From an uncultured Bacilli bacterium (GTDB lineage Bacteria > Bacillota_I > Bacilli_A > RF39 > UBA660), in assembly GCA_934101645.1 (NCBI GenBank), contig CAKORX010000012.1, positions 1 to 7,017 on the forward strand: a stretch of 7,017 nucleotides of DNA. Reading direction: 5' to 3'. Of the stretch, positions 1 through 5,690 are shown one piece after another. The notes below the pieces were generated by a model. That model was not told where the DNA came from. It searched no databases and worked only from the letters and a program-made list of their open reading frames with translations. Every line of letters begins with the position of its first letter. Position 1 is the first letter of the stretch. The position numbers were made by a program, and so were the translations under genes.

Positions 1-87
1 GTAATTATGGTTTATGCAATAAGTAATATTATTGATACAATTATCTTTAAAAAGAATGTTAACGAAATTGTTAAACTCTTAAAATAG
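1..87 (+). CDS. C-terminal end of an unidentified, probably membrane, protein (partial)
   Basis: The window opens inside this gene in frame 1, and 28 codons remain before a TAG stop at 85-87. The visible tail begins with a hydrophobic stretch (VIMVYAISNIIDTIIF) and ends with a short lysine-rich helix, which would fit a last membrane-spanning segment followed by a cytoplasmic tail. There are too few residues to assign a family. The reading frame is supported by its AT-rich codon use, which matches the other genes, and by a terminator whose stem begins at the stop codon. The start and most of the protein lie upstream of the window. Confidence 0.6.
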   Translation, partial: VIMVYAISNIIDTIIFKKNVNEIVKLLK

Positions 88-109
88 GCTAGTAGTTAGT
101 CTATTTTTT
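81..109 (+). terminator. Rho-independent terminator of the upstream gene
   Basis: The arm at 81-91 pairs with 97-107. The core is 9 bp with one G-U pair, extendable by A-T pairs to 11 bp, around the loop GTAGT. The T-run is at 104-109. The stem overlaps the TAG stop at 85-87. Confidence 0.8.
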
Positions 110-126
110 AATAAATTATTTTTATT

Positions 127-153
127 AAAAAATACAAGATAAACATCTTGCAT
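127..153 (-). terminator. Rho-independent terminator of the 48-aa peptide mRNA
   Basis: Read on the minus strand, 145-153 pairs with 132-140 (a core of CAAGAT/ATCTTG, 9 bp with one G-U) around a 4-nt loop. A run of five to six U follows (127-132). It lies about 85 nt past the stop of the minus-strand peptide gene, so a transcript starting near 478 would be about 350 nt long. The same DNA overlaps a possible plus-strand -35 box at 148-153. Confidence 0.6.
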
Positions 154-177
154 AAATATATAAATAAATGTTATATT
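148..177 (+). promoter_or_regulatory. Candidate promoter for an antisense RNA to the 48-aa peptide gene
   Basis: TTGCAT (148-153), an 18-nt spacer and TATATT (172-177) form a plausible sigma-A promoter. It predicts a start near 184, at the left inverted repeat. The RNA would run against the 3' end of the minus-strand peptide mRNA. No strong terminator is visible for it beyond the hairpin at 184-212 followed by five T (216-220). Random AT-rich DNA gives similar boxes, so this needs transcript data. Confidence 0.35.
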
Positions 178-183
178 ATAAAT

Positions 184-212
184 AGGTGAACGTGCAAGAT
201 ATCACGTTACCT
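184..212. repeat. Left inverted repeat and local hairpin of the first small-peptide locus
   Basis: Positions 184-194 (AGGTGAACGTG) pair with 203-212 (CACGTTACCT) as a 10-bp stem with one bulged G and an 8-nt loop. The same DNA is also an inverted partner of 454-477. TGAACGTGCA at 187-196 matches TGCACGTTCA at 468-477, and GTTACC at 206-211 matches GGTAAC at 454-459. It can therefore form either a local hairpin or a long-range duplex with the other end of the locus. Confidence 0.75.
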
Positions 213-237
213 AAGTTTTTGCAAAGATAGCGTTATC

Positions 238-384
238 CTATATACTAGAAATCAAAAGTTGCAATAAGCAAATGATGAATTCTATTATACTACGGATGAC
301 GCTTCTTATTTTGTCTTGATTTGTTACAACCAAGCAAAATAATATGATCCAGATTAGTAGTCTTTCATACGTTCTCTTTTTCAC
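238..384 (-). CDS. Small membrane peptide, 48 aa; candidate type I toxin
   Basis: I do not recognise this gene. On the minus strand a GTG at 384 sits 7 nt after an excellent SD (GGAGAGGAGG, complement of 392-401) and opens a 48-codon frame ending in TAG (238-240). An in-frame ATG at 390 is only 1 nt from the SD and is the less likely start. The peptide has a basic N-terminus (KKRTYER), a hydrophobic segment at about residues 9-20 containing one Trp, a polar link (NQDKIRS), and a second hydrophobic half (residues 29-48) rich in Ile and Leu. A perfect -10 TATAAT with TTGCAA lies upstream, and a terminator lies downstream at 127-153. Base composition and codons (CGT, ATC, CTG-like use) are less AT-rich than the neighbours, which suggests transfer. 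A strong SD, a long structured leader, inverted repeats at both mRNA ends and a membrane peptide fit a type I toxin. A conserved small membrane protein or a leader peptide remains possible. Confidence 0.6.
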   Translation of the reverse strand: MKKRTYERLLIWIILFCLVVTNQDKIRSVIRSIIEFIICLLQLLISSI

Positions 385-391
385 ACACATT

Positions 392-455
392 CCTCCTCTC
401 CATTGAAATCAAAGATGCAAAATTACATCCAAAACCCTCTGAACTGTTGGAAAGG
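392..455 (-). promoter_or_regulatory. SD-sequestering stem in the leader of the 48-aa peptide
   Basis: In the minus-strand transcript, CCUUUCC (complement of 449-455) can pair over 7 bp, with one U-G, with GGAGAGG (complement of 395-401). GGAGAGG is the upstream part of the SD. The anti-SD arm directly follows the right inverted repeat, so folding of the repeat and access to the SD would be coupled. The pairing is seen by eye only. Folding energy was not computed. Confidence 0.45.
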
Positions 456-477
456 TAACGCCATTCCTGCACGTTCA
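454..477. repeat. Right inverted repeat of the first small-peptide locus
   Basis: Inverted partner of 187-211: ten identical bases (TGAACGTGCA on the minus strand), a variable centre of 8-9 nt, then the identical GTTACC. It lies at the predicted 5' end of the minus-strand mRNA, whose start is expected at about 476-479. The complete mRNA could pair its own ends over about 18-19 bp with an internal loop. Confidence 0.75.
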
Positions 478-484
478 AGTAGTT

Positions 485-512
485 ATTATACATACATAAT
501 TTAGCATTGCAA
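485..512 (-). promoter_or_regulatory. Sigma-A promoter of the 48-aa peptide gene
   Basis: On the minus strand, TTGCAA (507-512), a 16-nt spacer and a perfect TATAAT (485-490) predict a start at about 476-479, exactly at the outer edge of the right inverted repeat. The leader to the GTG would be about 93 nt, which is long for such a small gene. Confidence 0.65.
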
Positions 513-570
513 GCGATTCGACAAAACAAGACAAAATATGCTACAAATTTATAGAAAAATATGTAAATCG

Positions 571-594
571 TGTTATAATTGTTTATACGGAGGT
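571..594 (+). promoter_or_regulatory. Extended -10 promoter and ribosome binding site of the MazG-like gene
   Basis: TGTTATAAT (571-579) is a perfect -10 box preceded by the TGN extension. No good -35 box is visible, as is common for extended -10 promoters. GGAGGT (589-594) is the SD, 5 nt before the ATG at 600. The predicted leader is only about 14 nt. Confidence 0.7.
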
Positions 595-599
595 AAAAA

Positions 600-911
600 A
601 TGGTAGATTTAAAAGAACTTCAAAAGAAGGTTTATGAAAATAAAGTTAATAAGGGATTTAATGTAACTGATATTTCTAAAGAATTTTGTTTAGCGTATGG
701 AGAAATGGCAGAGGCTTACGAAGCATATCGTAAAAAAAAGAATGATTTAGGCGAAGAACTTGCAGATGTTGCAATTTATCTTTTAGGAATAAGTGAGATA
801 CTAGGTATTGATTTAGAAAAAGAAATACTTCATAAAATAAATAAAAATGTTCATAGGGAATATAAAGTTATAAATGGCGTTAACACTCGTGTAAAAGAAT
901 ATGAAGAATAA
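600..911 (+). CDS. MazG-like nucleotide pyrophosphohydrolase, small single-domain form
   Basis: This 103-residue, all-helical protein carries the metal-binding signature of the MazG/dUTPase-2 all-alpha NTP pyrophosphatase superfamily. E35-x-x-E38 (GEMAEAYEAY) is followed after 14 residues by E53-x-x-D56 (GEELADVAIYLL). Family members hydrolyse (d)NTPs to the monophosphate and pyrophosphate with Mg2+, usually as dimers or tetramers in the cytoplasm, cleaning up non-canonical nucleotides or lowering alarmone and nucleotide pools. The substrate cannot be read from the sequence. The length is about half of two-domain MazG proteins and typical of single-domain MazG-like proteins, and the four acidic ligands are all present. 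The ATG at 600 has a consensus SD and its own promoter, so it seems monocistronic. The C-terminal tail (about residues 85-103) is basic and then acidic and may be outside the fold. It lies next to, and divergent from, the small-peptide locus, which may be coincidental. Confidence 0.85.
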   Translation: MVDLKELQKKVYENKVNKGFNVTDISKEFCLAYGEMAEAYEAYRKKKNDLGEELADVAIYLLGISEILGIDLEKEILHKINKNVHREYKVINGVNTRVKEYEE

Positions 912-943
912 AAAAATGTTACTTTAGGTAGCATTTTTATTTT
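912..943. terminator. Two-way terminator between the MazG-like and TetR genes
   Basis: Positions 912-922 (AAAAATGTTAC) pair with 928-938 over 11 bp with one G-U around the loop TTTAG. T-rich DNA follows on the plus strand (934-938, 940-945), and an A-run at about 911-916 supplies the U-tract on the minus strand. It can end both convergent genes. The TetR stop codon (937-939) lies in its right arm. Confidence 0.8.
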
Positions 944-1494
944 TCTTCTTTAATAAGTTTATCAATATATGAGATAATATCTTCTTTAGAATATTTACCA
1001 TTAGAGTTTAAATATTCAAATCCTAGATTTAGAACTCCACCTACATAAAATTTTGCAATAATTTCTGCGGGAATTCCATCAGTAAAATTTTCTTTACTAA
1101 TTCTTTTTAAAATATCATCATTAATTGCGCTTAGTAAAATATCCATCATAATACTATTTCTATTATGAATCATAATCGAGGAGTATATATCTTTTTTATC
1201 CTCAACATGATTTAAAAATATTTTAATAAGTTCAAGGTAATATTCTTTTATATTTAGAGCTTTATTATTTTCTAGTTTTTGAGAAAATTCATCTTTTAAA
1301 TCTTTAATAAAATCGACTAAAAGTTCATATTTATCTTCATAATGAGCATAAAATGTAGATCTATTAATTAAAGCTTTTTCACATATATCAGATACTTTAA
1401 TTTCTTCGAATGTTTTTTCTTTCATAAGCTGCACTAAAGCGGTATATATCATTTTTTTAGTTTTAATAACTCTTAAATCTTTTTTCTTTTCCAT
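937..1494 (-). CDS. TetR/AcrR-family transcriptional repressor
   Basis: From the ATG at 1494 the protein has 185 residues, a normal TetR length. The N-terminal HTH spans about residues 8-58: helix 2 near VSDICEKA (34-41), then INRSTFYAHYEDKYEL (43-58), which is the classic TetR recognition helix with its Tyr/Phe core and the following K-x-x-L. The C-terminal part is helical and poorly conserved and resembles the small ligand/dimerisation domains of TetR_C_8-like members. The inducer is unknown. A GTG three codons upstream (1501-1503) is in frame, but only the ATG at 1494 has a suitably spaced SD-like GGTGA (5 nt upstream), so I prefer the ATG. It is divergent from the MMPL exporter, and a palindrome sits in the promoter region, the standard arrangement in which a TetR protein represses itself and an efflux gene. 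Confidence 0.9.
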   Translation of the reverse strand: MEKKKDLRVIKTKKMIYTALVQLMKEKTFEEIKVSDICEKALINRSTFYAHYEDKYELLVDFIKDLKDEFSQKLENNKALNIKEYYLELIKIFLNHVEDKKDIYSSIMIHNRNSIMMDILLSAINDDILKRISKENFTDGIPAEIIAKFYVGGVLNLGFEYLNSNGKYSKEDIISYIDKLIKEEK

Positions 1495-1548
1495 TTCTTT
1501 CACCGCTTAAAGTATATCACTTTATTAATCAAAATAAAAGATAAATAA

Positions 1549-1598
1549 CAAAATGTTGGTTAAAAATATACATAATATATCAAAATGTTGCTTAACAT
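1549..1598. promoter_or_regulatory. TetR operator candidate: palindrome plus 32-bp-spaced direct repeat
   Basis: CAAAATGTTGSTTAA occurs twice, at 1549-1563 (S=G) and 1581-1595 (S=C), with starts 32 bp apart, about three helical turns. The second copy is part of the palindrome ATGTT-GCTT-AACAT (1585-1598). The palindrome lies inside the spacer of the TetR promoter and overlaps the candidate -35 of the exporter promoter. The first copy is itself an imperfect palindrome (TAAC...GTTA, 1546-1562). Two sites on one DNA face would allow two TetR dimers to bind cooperatively. Confidence 0.6.
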
Positions 1599-1602
1599 AC
1601 AA
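1574..1602 (-). promoter_or_regulatory. Promoter of the TetR gene
   Basis: On the minus strand, TTGTAT (1597-1602), a 17-nt spacer (1580-1596) and TATATT (1574-1579) predict a start near 1567 and a leader of about 70 nt. The spacer contains the palindrome, so binding of the repressor would block it. Confidence 0.55.
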
Positions 1603-1615
1603 TCTTAAGTATATG
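1588..1615 (+). promoter_or_regulatory. Candidate promoter of the MMPL gene
   Basis: TTGCTT (1588-1593), a 16-nt spacer and TATATG (1610-1615) predict a start near 1622. The -10 is only moderate. The -35 is inside the palindromic operator and back to back with the TetR promoter, which supports the choice. Another AT-rich -10 nearer the gene cannot be excluded. Confidence 0.4.
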
Positions 1616-1674
1616 TATGTGTTATTTTTTTAACCATTGTAATAAAATACTTTGTGTGAAAGGAAAGATGATGT

Positions 1675-4600
1675 ATGAAAAAATTTGCAAACAAAATATG
1701 TGAACATAAAAATCTAATTTTAATAATAACGGGCATTTTAATGGTTTTATCATTTATAGGTATGAACCTAACTAAAGTAAATTATGATATTTTAGTTTAT
1801 TTACCCGAAGATATTGAAACTATTAAAGGTCAAAATATATTAACTGATGATTTTGAAATGGGTTCATATTCTATTGCGGTAGCAAAAAATATGTCCTCAA
1901 AAGAAATAATGAATATTGAGGATAAAATTAAAAATGTGAAAGGAGTTAATAAAGTTGTATCACTTTATGATGCAGTAGGGGTAATTCCCATTGATATGCT
2001 TCCTGAAAGTGTTACAAAATATTTACATAGTGATGATGAAGATATTTTCTTAATTACTTTTGCTGGTGGTACTTCCTCCGAAGAAACCATAAATGCAGTT
2101 AAGGAAATAAGAAACCTTACTAGTAATAAAATAAAACTTGGTGGAATGAGTTCAATGGTACTTGATACAATGAATTTATCTAATGAAGAAATAGTTATTT
2201 ATATTATTATTGCTGTAATATTATGTGCTTTAGTACTTGAGTTATCACTTGATTCATATTTAGTTCCAGTTTTACTTCTTGCAAATATTGGAATAGCAAT
2301 TTTAATAAATATGGGAACTAATATCTTTTTCGGAGAAATTTCCTATATTACAAAAGCTTTAGTGGCAGTCCTTCAACTTGGTGTAACAACGGACTTTTCA
2401 ATATTTTTGTATAACTGTTTTGAAAAGAAAAAAGCATTATATAAATCTAAAGAAGAAGCAATGGCTAGTGCTATTGAAGAAACATTTACCTCAGTCATTG
2501 GTAGTAGTTTAACAACAATTGCAGGATTCTTAGTACTATGCACTATGAGTTTAACACTTGGAAAAGACCTAGGTATTGTAATGGCAAAAGGCGTATTAAT
2601 TGGTCTTATATCAACACTACTTTTATTTCCAGCACTCATTCTTACATTTGATAAATATATAGAAAAAACTAAACATAAAAAAATAAATTTAGTATTTGAT
2701 AAATTAAATCATTTTATAGTTAAAAGTTATAAAGTAATATTTATTATATTTGTACTTTTAATTATTCCAGCTTATCTTGCATATTCTAAAATAGATGTTT
2801 ATTATAAAATGGACAAAACTCTTCCAGAAACTCTTGAAAGTATTAGCGCAAATAAAGTGTTAAAAGATAAATTTAATATTGTAAGTCCAGAAATGATTAT
2901 ATTAGATAGCAATGTTAAATCAAGTGATGTTACAAATATGATCGAAGAAATAAAGAATGTTGATGGTATCGATTTTGCTTTATCACTTTCTGAACTTGAA
3001 AAGTTAGGGTTATCTGAAAATGTTATTCCAGATGAACTTCTTAAAATATTTAAAAGTGGTAAATACCAAATGGTACTTGTAAACAGCATCTACGAAGTTG
3101 CAAGCGATGAAATAAATAATCAAATTACATTAGTAAATGATATTGTTAAAAAATATGATAAAACTGCTATAGTTGCCGGTGAAGGTCCACTTATGAAGGA
3201 TTTAATAAAAATAAGTGATACTGATTTTAATAATGTAAATTATTCAAGTATAGTATGTGTATTTATAATATTAGTTATTTGTTTAAAAGCATTTGCTCTT
3301 CCACTTTTACTAATTATTACAATTGAAGCTGCTATATTTATAAATATGAGTATTGCATACTTTGGTGGTGTTACACTTCCATTTGTTGCTCCGATTGTAC
3401 TTGGTACTATTCAGCTTGGTGCAACAATTGATTATGCTATACTTTTAACTACAACTTATAGAGAAAAAAGAAAAAATATGGATAAGAAAAAGGCTATGGA
3501 AGAATCACTTAACTATTGTGGTGCCTCAATTCTTATAAGTGGTTTATGCTTCTTTGCGGCAACATTTGGCGTTGGCATTTACTCTAAACTTGAAATGATT
3601 TCATCACTTTGTACATTAATTTCAAGGGGAGCTCTTATAAGTATGGCTGTTGTAATTTTAGCACTTCCAACAGTACTTCTTACATTTGATAAATTAATAT
3701 TTAGAAAGAAAGGAAATGATAATATGAAAAATATTAAAAATAAAAAAATAGTAAGTGCGGCACTTTTAAGTTTACTTGTTAGTTTACCTTTAAATGCGAA
3801 TGCTCTTACTAAAGATGAAACAGTTTATGCTCATTTAAATAATAATGGTGAAACTAAAAATATCATAGTTTCAGAAATACTTAAAAATAATGAAGGTAAA
3901 AATGAAATTATAGATTATTCTAGCTTAGAAAATATTATAAATAAAAATGGTAATGAAACTTATACACTTGATAAAAATAATTTAACTTGGATGAGTAATG
4001 GAAATGATATTTATTATGAAGGTAAATATCAAAAAAACTTACCAATTTCCATGAACATAACTTATAAATTAAATGGTAAAAAGGTTAATGCTAAAGATAT
4101 TTTAGGTCAAAGTGGTAAAGTAGAAATTACTATTAATTATAAAAATAGTTCAAAAAAAGCTATTAATGTTAATGGAAAAAGTGCAAATATTTATACACCA
4201 TTTATGATTATGTATGGTGCTATGCTTGATAGTACTTATAACAAAAATGTAACAATAAATAATGGAAAAGTTGTTTCAAATGGTAATAAAGATGTAATTG
4301 TTGGTCTTTCAATTCCAGGACTTAGAGAAAGCCTTAATATAAATGAAATTAATTTAGATAGTTTAGTTATTACTTATGATACCACTAAATTTGAAGTTCC
4401 AACAATGTATAACATAGTTTCAAATAAACTTATAAGTGATGGAAACTTTAATCTTTCTAAAATAAGTACTATCTATGATAAAGTAGGTGATCTTCAAGAG
4501 GGAATCGATAAAATAAACGCTGGCTCAAAAGAACTTTGTGATGGTTTAACATTATTAAAAAATACTTTAAATACTTCACTTTCGGCTTTAGATAGCTCTT

Positions 4601-5403
4601 CACAGGCACTTACAAGTAGTGAAGTTTCCTATATTAAAGAAACTGCCATAAATAGTACATTAAATCAAATGAAAGAAAATATTATTACTGATGAAAATGG
4701 TAATGTAATAGGTTCGAAGGATGAAAATGTAAATACTATTGTTACAAACTCTGTTAAAAAGGCTATTTTAAATTATTTAGCCTCAATTAATGAAGAAGGT
4801 AATTCAAATACTTATTTAACTATAATGACTAAAATGCAAAATAATATAGAACTTACTGATGAAGAAAAAGTTTTTGCTTATTCACATAAAGATACTTTAA
4901 CTATACTTGGTATAGTGGTTAATGCAAGCCAGGTATCTGCAAAAGATGTAAGTACAAATATTTCTACTTATGTTGCTAAATCTGTTGCTGGAAGTGTTTC
5001 TGAAAATGTAGCAACTACTGTGGCAAACAAAGTTAAAACTGCAGCATTAGAAAGTACAAAAAATTCATTAACTGACCTTTTAAATGCTATTACAAAACTT
5101 GATAACGGTGCATCATTATTAAATAATGGTATTACTAAATATAATAATGAAGGTATTAGTGCTATAACTAGTCTTGTTAATGATAATGTTAAAGAGTATG
5201 AAATAAGATTAAATGAACTTAATAAACTTGCTAAAGAATATAAAACTATTGAAGATAAACATTTAAGTAATAATGATGAAACTAAGTTTATTATGGTAGT
5301 CGATGGTGAAAAACAAAAAGATACTATTAAAGAAAACTCTACTAAAGAAACTAAAACATCTTTATGGACAAAAATTAAAAATTTATTTAAAAAAGATAAC
5401 TAG
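1675..5403 (+). CDS. RND/MMPL-family exporter fused in frame to a secreted LxxG-repeat protein
   Basis: This ORF encodes 1242 residues. Residues 1-683 form a complete RND-superfamily transporter of MmpL/YdfJ type. TM1 is at 13-33 and an extracellular loop at about 34-170. A TM2-6 bundle holds G-V-T-T-D240-F, TM7 is at about 350-372, a second loop spans about 373-510, and a second bundle holds G-A-T-I-D586-Y. The intramembrane Asp residues are the expected proton-relay positions. Such proteins export lipids, peptides or drugs by proton antiport. At 684 a typical signal peptide starts (basic NKK, hydrophobic 692-706, cleavage-like ANA at 708-710). It leads into a beta-rich region and then LxxG heptads at 937-957 (LQEG, INAG, LCDG) and 1142-1160 (LDNG, LLNNG), as in the YhgE/Pip and MMPL-associated families. 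No C-terminal TM is seen, only an amphipathic tail (LWTKIKNLF). SD AAGGAAAG lies upstream of the ATG at 1675. The product may be one 13-TM fusion or two proteins, as noted at the internal start. It is probably repressed by the divergent TetR. Confidence 0.85.
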   Translation: MKKFANKICEHKNLILIITGILMVLSFIGMNLTKVNYDILVYLPEDIETIKGQNILTDDFEMGSYSIAVAKNMSSKEIMNIEDKIKNVKGVNKVVSLYDAVGVIPIDMLPESVTKYLHSDDEDIFLITFAGGTSSEETINAVKEIRNLTSNKIKLGGMSSMVLDTMNLSNEEIVIYIIIAVILCALVLELSLDSYLVPVLLLANIGIAILINMGTNIFFGEISYITKALVAVLQLGVTTDFSIFLYNCFEKKKALYKSKEEAMASAIEETFTSVIGSSLTTIAGFLVLCTMSLTLGKDLGIVMAKGVLIGLISTLLLFPALILTFDKYIEKTKHKKINLVFDKLNHFIVKSYKVIFIIFVLLIIPAYLAYSKIDVYYKMDKTLPETLESISANKVLKDKFNIVSPEMIILDSNVKSSDVTNMIEEIKNVDGIDFALSLSELEKLGLSENVIPDELLKIFKSGKYQMVLVNSIYEVASDEINNQITLVNDIVKKYDKTAIVAGEGPLMKDLIKISDTDFNNVNYSSIVCVFIILVICLKAFALPLLLIITIEAAIFINMSIAYFGGVTLPFVAPIVLGTIQLGATIDYAILLTTTYREKRKNMDKKKAMEESLNYCGASILISGLCFFAATFGVGIYSKLEMISSLCTLISRGALISMAVVILALPTVLLTFDKLIFRKKGNDNMKNIKNKKIVSAALLSLLVSLPLNANALTKDETVYAHLNNNGETKNIIVSEILKNNEGKNEIIDYSSLENIINKNGNETYTLDKNNLTWMSNGNDIYYEGKYQKNLPISMNITYKLNGKKVNAKDILGQSGKVEITINYKNSSKKAINVNGKSANIYTPFMIMYGAMLDSTYNKNVTINNGKVVSNGNKDVIVGLSIPGLRESLNINEINLDSLVITYDTTKFEVPTMYNIVSNKLISDGNFNLSKISTIYDKVGDLQEGIDKINAGSKELCDGLTLLKNTLNTSLSALDSSSQALTSSEVSYIKETAINSTLNQMKENIITDENGNVIGSKDENVNTIVTNSVKKAILNYLASINEEGNSNTYLTIMTKMQNNIELTDEEKVFAYSHKDTLTILGIVVNASQVSAKDVSTNISTYVAKSVAGSVSENVATTVANKVKTAALESTKNSLTDLLNAITKLDNGASLLNNGITKYNNEGISAITSLVNDNVKEYEIRLNELNKLAKEYKTIEDKHLSNNDETKFIMVVDGEKQKDTIKENSTKETKTSLWTKIKNLFKKDN
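3706..3726 (+). other. Internal translation start and gene-junction signature inside the MMPL ORF
   Basis: AAGAAAGGA (3706-3714) lies 9 nt before the ATG at 3724-3726 (codon 684), which opens a textbook signal peptide. TGA TAA (3717-3722) sits directly upstream in another frame. One extra A in the run at 3709-3711 would end the transporter there, after FRKKRK, and leave the downstream gene at normal operon spacing. A 559-residue secreted protein would result from this start. Confidence 0.65.
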
Positions 5404-5410
5404 TAAAAAA

Positions 5411-5447
5411 TATGCTATATTAAGTATGTAAGAAAAAGACTTACATA
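5411..5447. other. Hairpins after the MMPL stop; possible weak 3' end of the 34-aa peptide mRNA
   Basis: TATGTAAG (5425-5432) pairs perfectly with CTTACATA (5440-5447). Further left, on the minus strand, AATAT/ATATT (near 5411-5421) pairs and is followed by U-rich sequence at 5405-5410. Neither is a strong terminator for the MMPL mRNA, because no T-run follows on the plus strand. They could end or protect the minus-strand toxin-like mRNA, giving it a length of about 300 nt. MMPL transcripts may run on to the terminator at 5505-5547. Confidence 0.35.
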
Positions 5448-5451
5448 TAAT
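5446..5451 (+). promoter_or_regulatory. -10 box for the convergent antisense RNA
   Basis: Perfect TATAAT at 5446-5451, without a clear -35 box or TGN extension. It predicts a start near 5458 and is placed correctly for a short RNA ending at the strong terminator at 5505-5547. Confidence 0.45.
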
Positions 5452-5478
5452 AAAAAGGAAACTACCCATAAATTCTTT

Positions 5479-5490
5479 GCGAGTGCTGCC
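5479..5490. repeat. Left inverted repeat of the second small-peptide locus
   Basis: GCGAGTGCTGCC is the inverted counterpart of GGCAGCACCCGC at 5689-5700. There is one difference, and it gives a G-U pair in RNA. The two copies are about 200 bp apart and flank the small-peptide gene and its terminator hairpin. Confidence 0.8.
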
Positions 5491-5504
5491 AATAAATGTT
5501 CTAA

Positions 5505-5547
5505 CGCTTCAGTCTATACGTAAATATAGATTGAGGCGCTTTTTTTT
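5505..5547 (+). terminator. Strong plus-strand terminator of the antisense RNA
   Basis: A 14-bp stem (5505-5518 with 5525-5538) closes the 6-nt loop CGTAAA and is followed by eight T (5540-5547). Two of its pairs (T5508-G5535 and G5512-T5531) are G-U in plus-strand RNA but would be A-C mismatches in minus-strand RNA. It therefore works in the plus direction, which argues that a plus-strand RNA has been under selection here. Confidence 0.85.
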
Positions 5548-5650
5548 ATTTTAGGATGAGTACCATTAAAGCAGCTGCATTAAGTAATAGTATAATATTC
5601 ATAATAATAATTATTATATAGTTGAAAAATTCCTTGGTGTCTTTTCTCAT
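5546..5650 (-). CDS. Small hydrophobic peptide, 34 aa; candidate type I toxin
   Basis: This gene is too short for ordinary gene calling. The minus strand has AGGTGG (complement of 5656-5661) 5 nt before an ATG at 5650, a 34-codon frame and a TAA at 5546-5548. The peptide has a charged N-terminus (MRKDTKEFF), one uninterrupted membrane segment from about residue 11 to 33 (a run of five Ile, then MNIILLLNAAALMVLIL), and a final Lys. This is the usual build of Fst/TxpA/holin-like type I toxins, which insert in the membrane. I cannot place it in a named family. Its early codons (GAC ACC AAG) differ from the AT-rich neighbours. Its mRNA is opposed by a convergent RNA with a strong terminator, and its SD can be masked by the leader. 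A small membrane protein without toxicity is the alternative. Confidence 0.65.
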   Translation of the reverse strand: MRKDTKEFFNYIIIIIMNIILLLNAAALMVLILK

Positions 5651-5655
5651 TATAA

Positions 5656-5690
5656 CCACCTGACTTTCTTATGCAATAATAGTTTGGTGG
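5656..5690 (-). promoter_or_regulatory. SD-sequestering stem in the 34-aa peptide leader
   Basis: In the minus-strand RNA, CCACC (complement of 5686-5690) pairs with GGTGG (complement of 5656-5660), which is the SD itself. A flanking G-U makes 6 bp over a 25-nt loop. The CC of the anti-SD arm overlaps the inverted repeat at 5689-5700, so pairing of the repeat with the mRNA 3' end competes with or shifts this stem. Confidence 0.5.

Larger units (their letters stand above)
5458..5547 (+). ncRNA. Candidate antisense antitoxin RNA, about 90 nt
   Basis: This span is bounded by a perfect TATAAT upstream and a strong plus-strand terminator downstream, and no ORF of use lies between. It runs opposite to the 34-aa peptide gene. 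Everything from 5458 to 5545 is complementary to the 3' untranslated part of that mRNA, so it would act as a 3'-overlapping antisense RNA, as in TxpA/RatA- or Fst-like type I systems. It contains GCGAGTGCTGCC (5479-5490), which is nearly identical to, not complementary to, the 5' leader of the peptide mRNA. Its start is uncertain by several bases. It could instead be only the 3' tail of the MMPL mRNA. Confidence 0.5.

Noticed and set aside
184..220. The hairpin 184-212 plus TTTTT as an ordinary terminator of the upstream gene
   Set aside because: A better terminator for that gene lies at 81-109. The hairpin's arms are repeated in inverted form at 454-477, which a plain terminator would not explain.
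385..390. ATG at 390 as the start of the 48-aa peptide
   Set aside because: It is only 1 nt from the SD core. The in-frame GTG at 384 is at the ideal 7-nt spacing. Both give nearly the same peptide, so this is not fully excluded.
1492..1503. GTG at 1503 as the TetR start
   Set aside because: No SD precedes it, while the ATG three codons later has GGTGA at a proper distance. The difference is only three residues.
2373..2639. 88-codon open frame on the minus strand inside the MMPL gene
   Set aside because: It lies fully opposite conserved transmembrane codons of the exporter, has no SD and shows no domain. It is a shadow of the real gene.
2802..3089. 95-codon open frame on the minus strand inside the MMPL gene
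   Set aside because: It is antisense to the second extracellular loop region, its Ser/Leu/Ile-rich translation is typical of reversed AT-rich codons, and it has no ribosome binding site.
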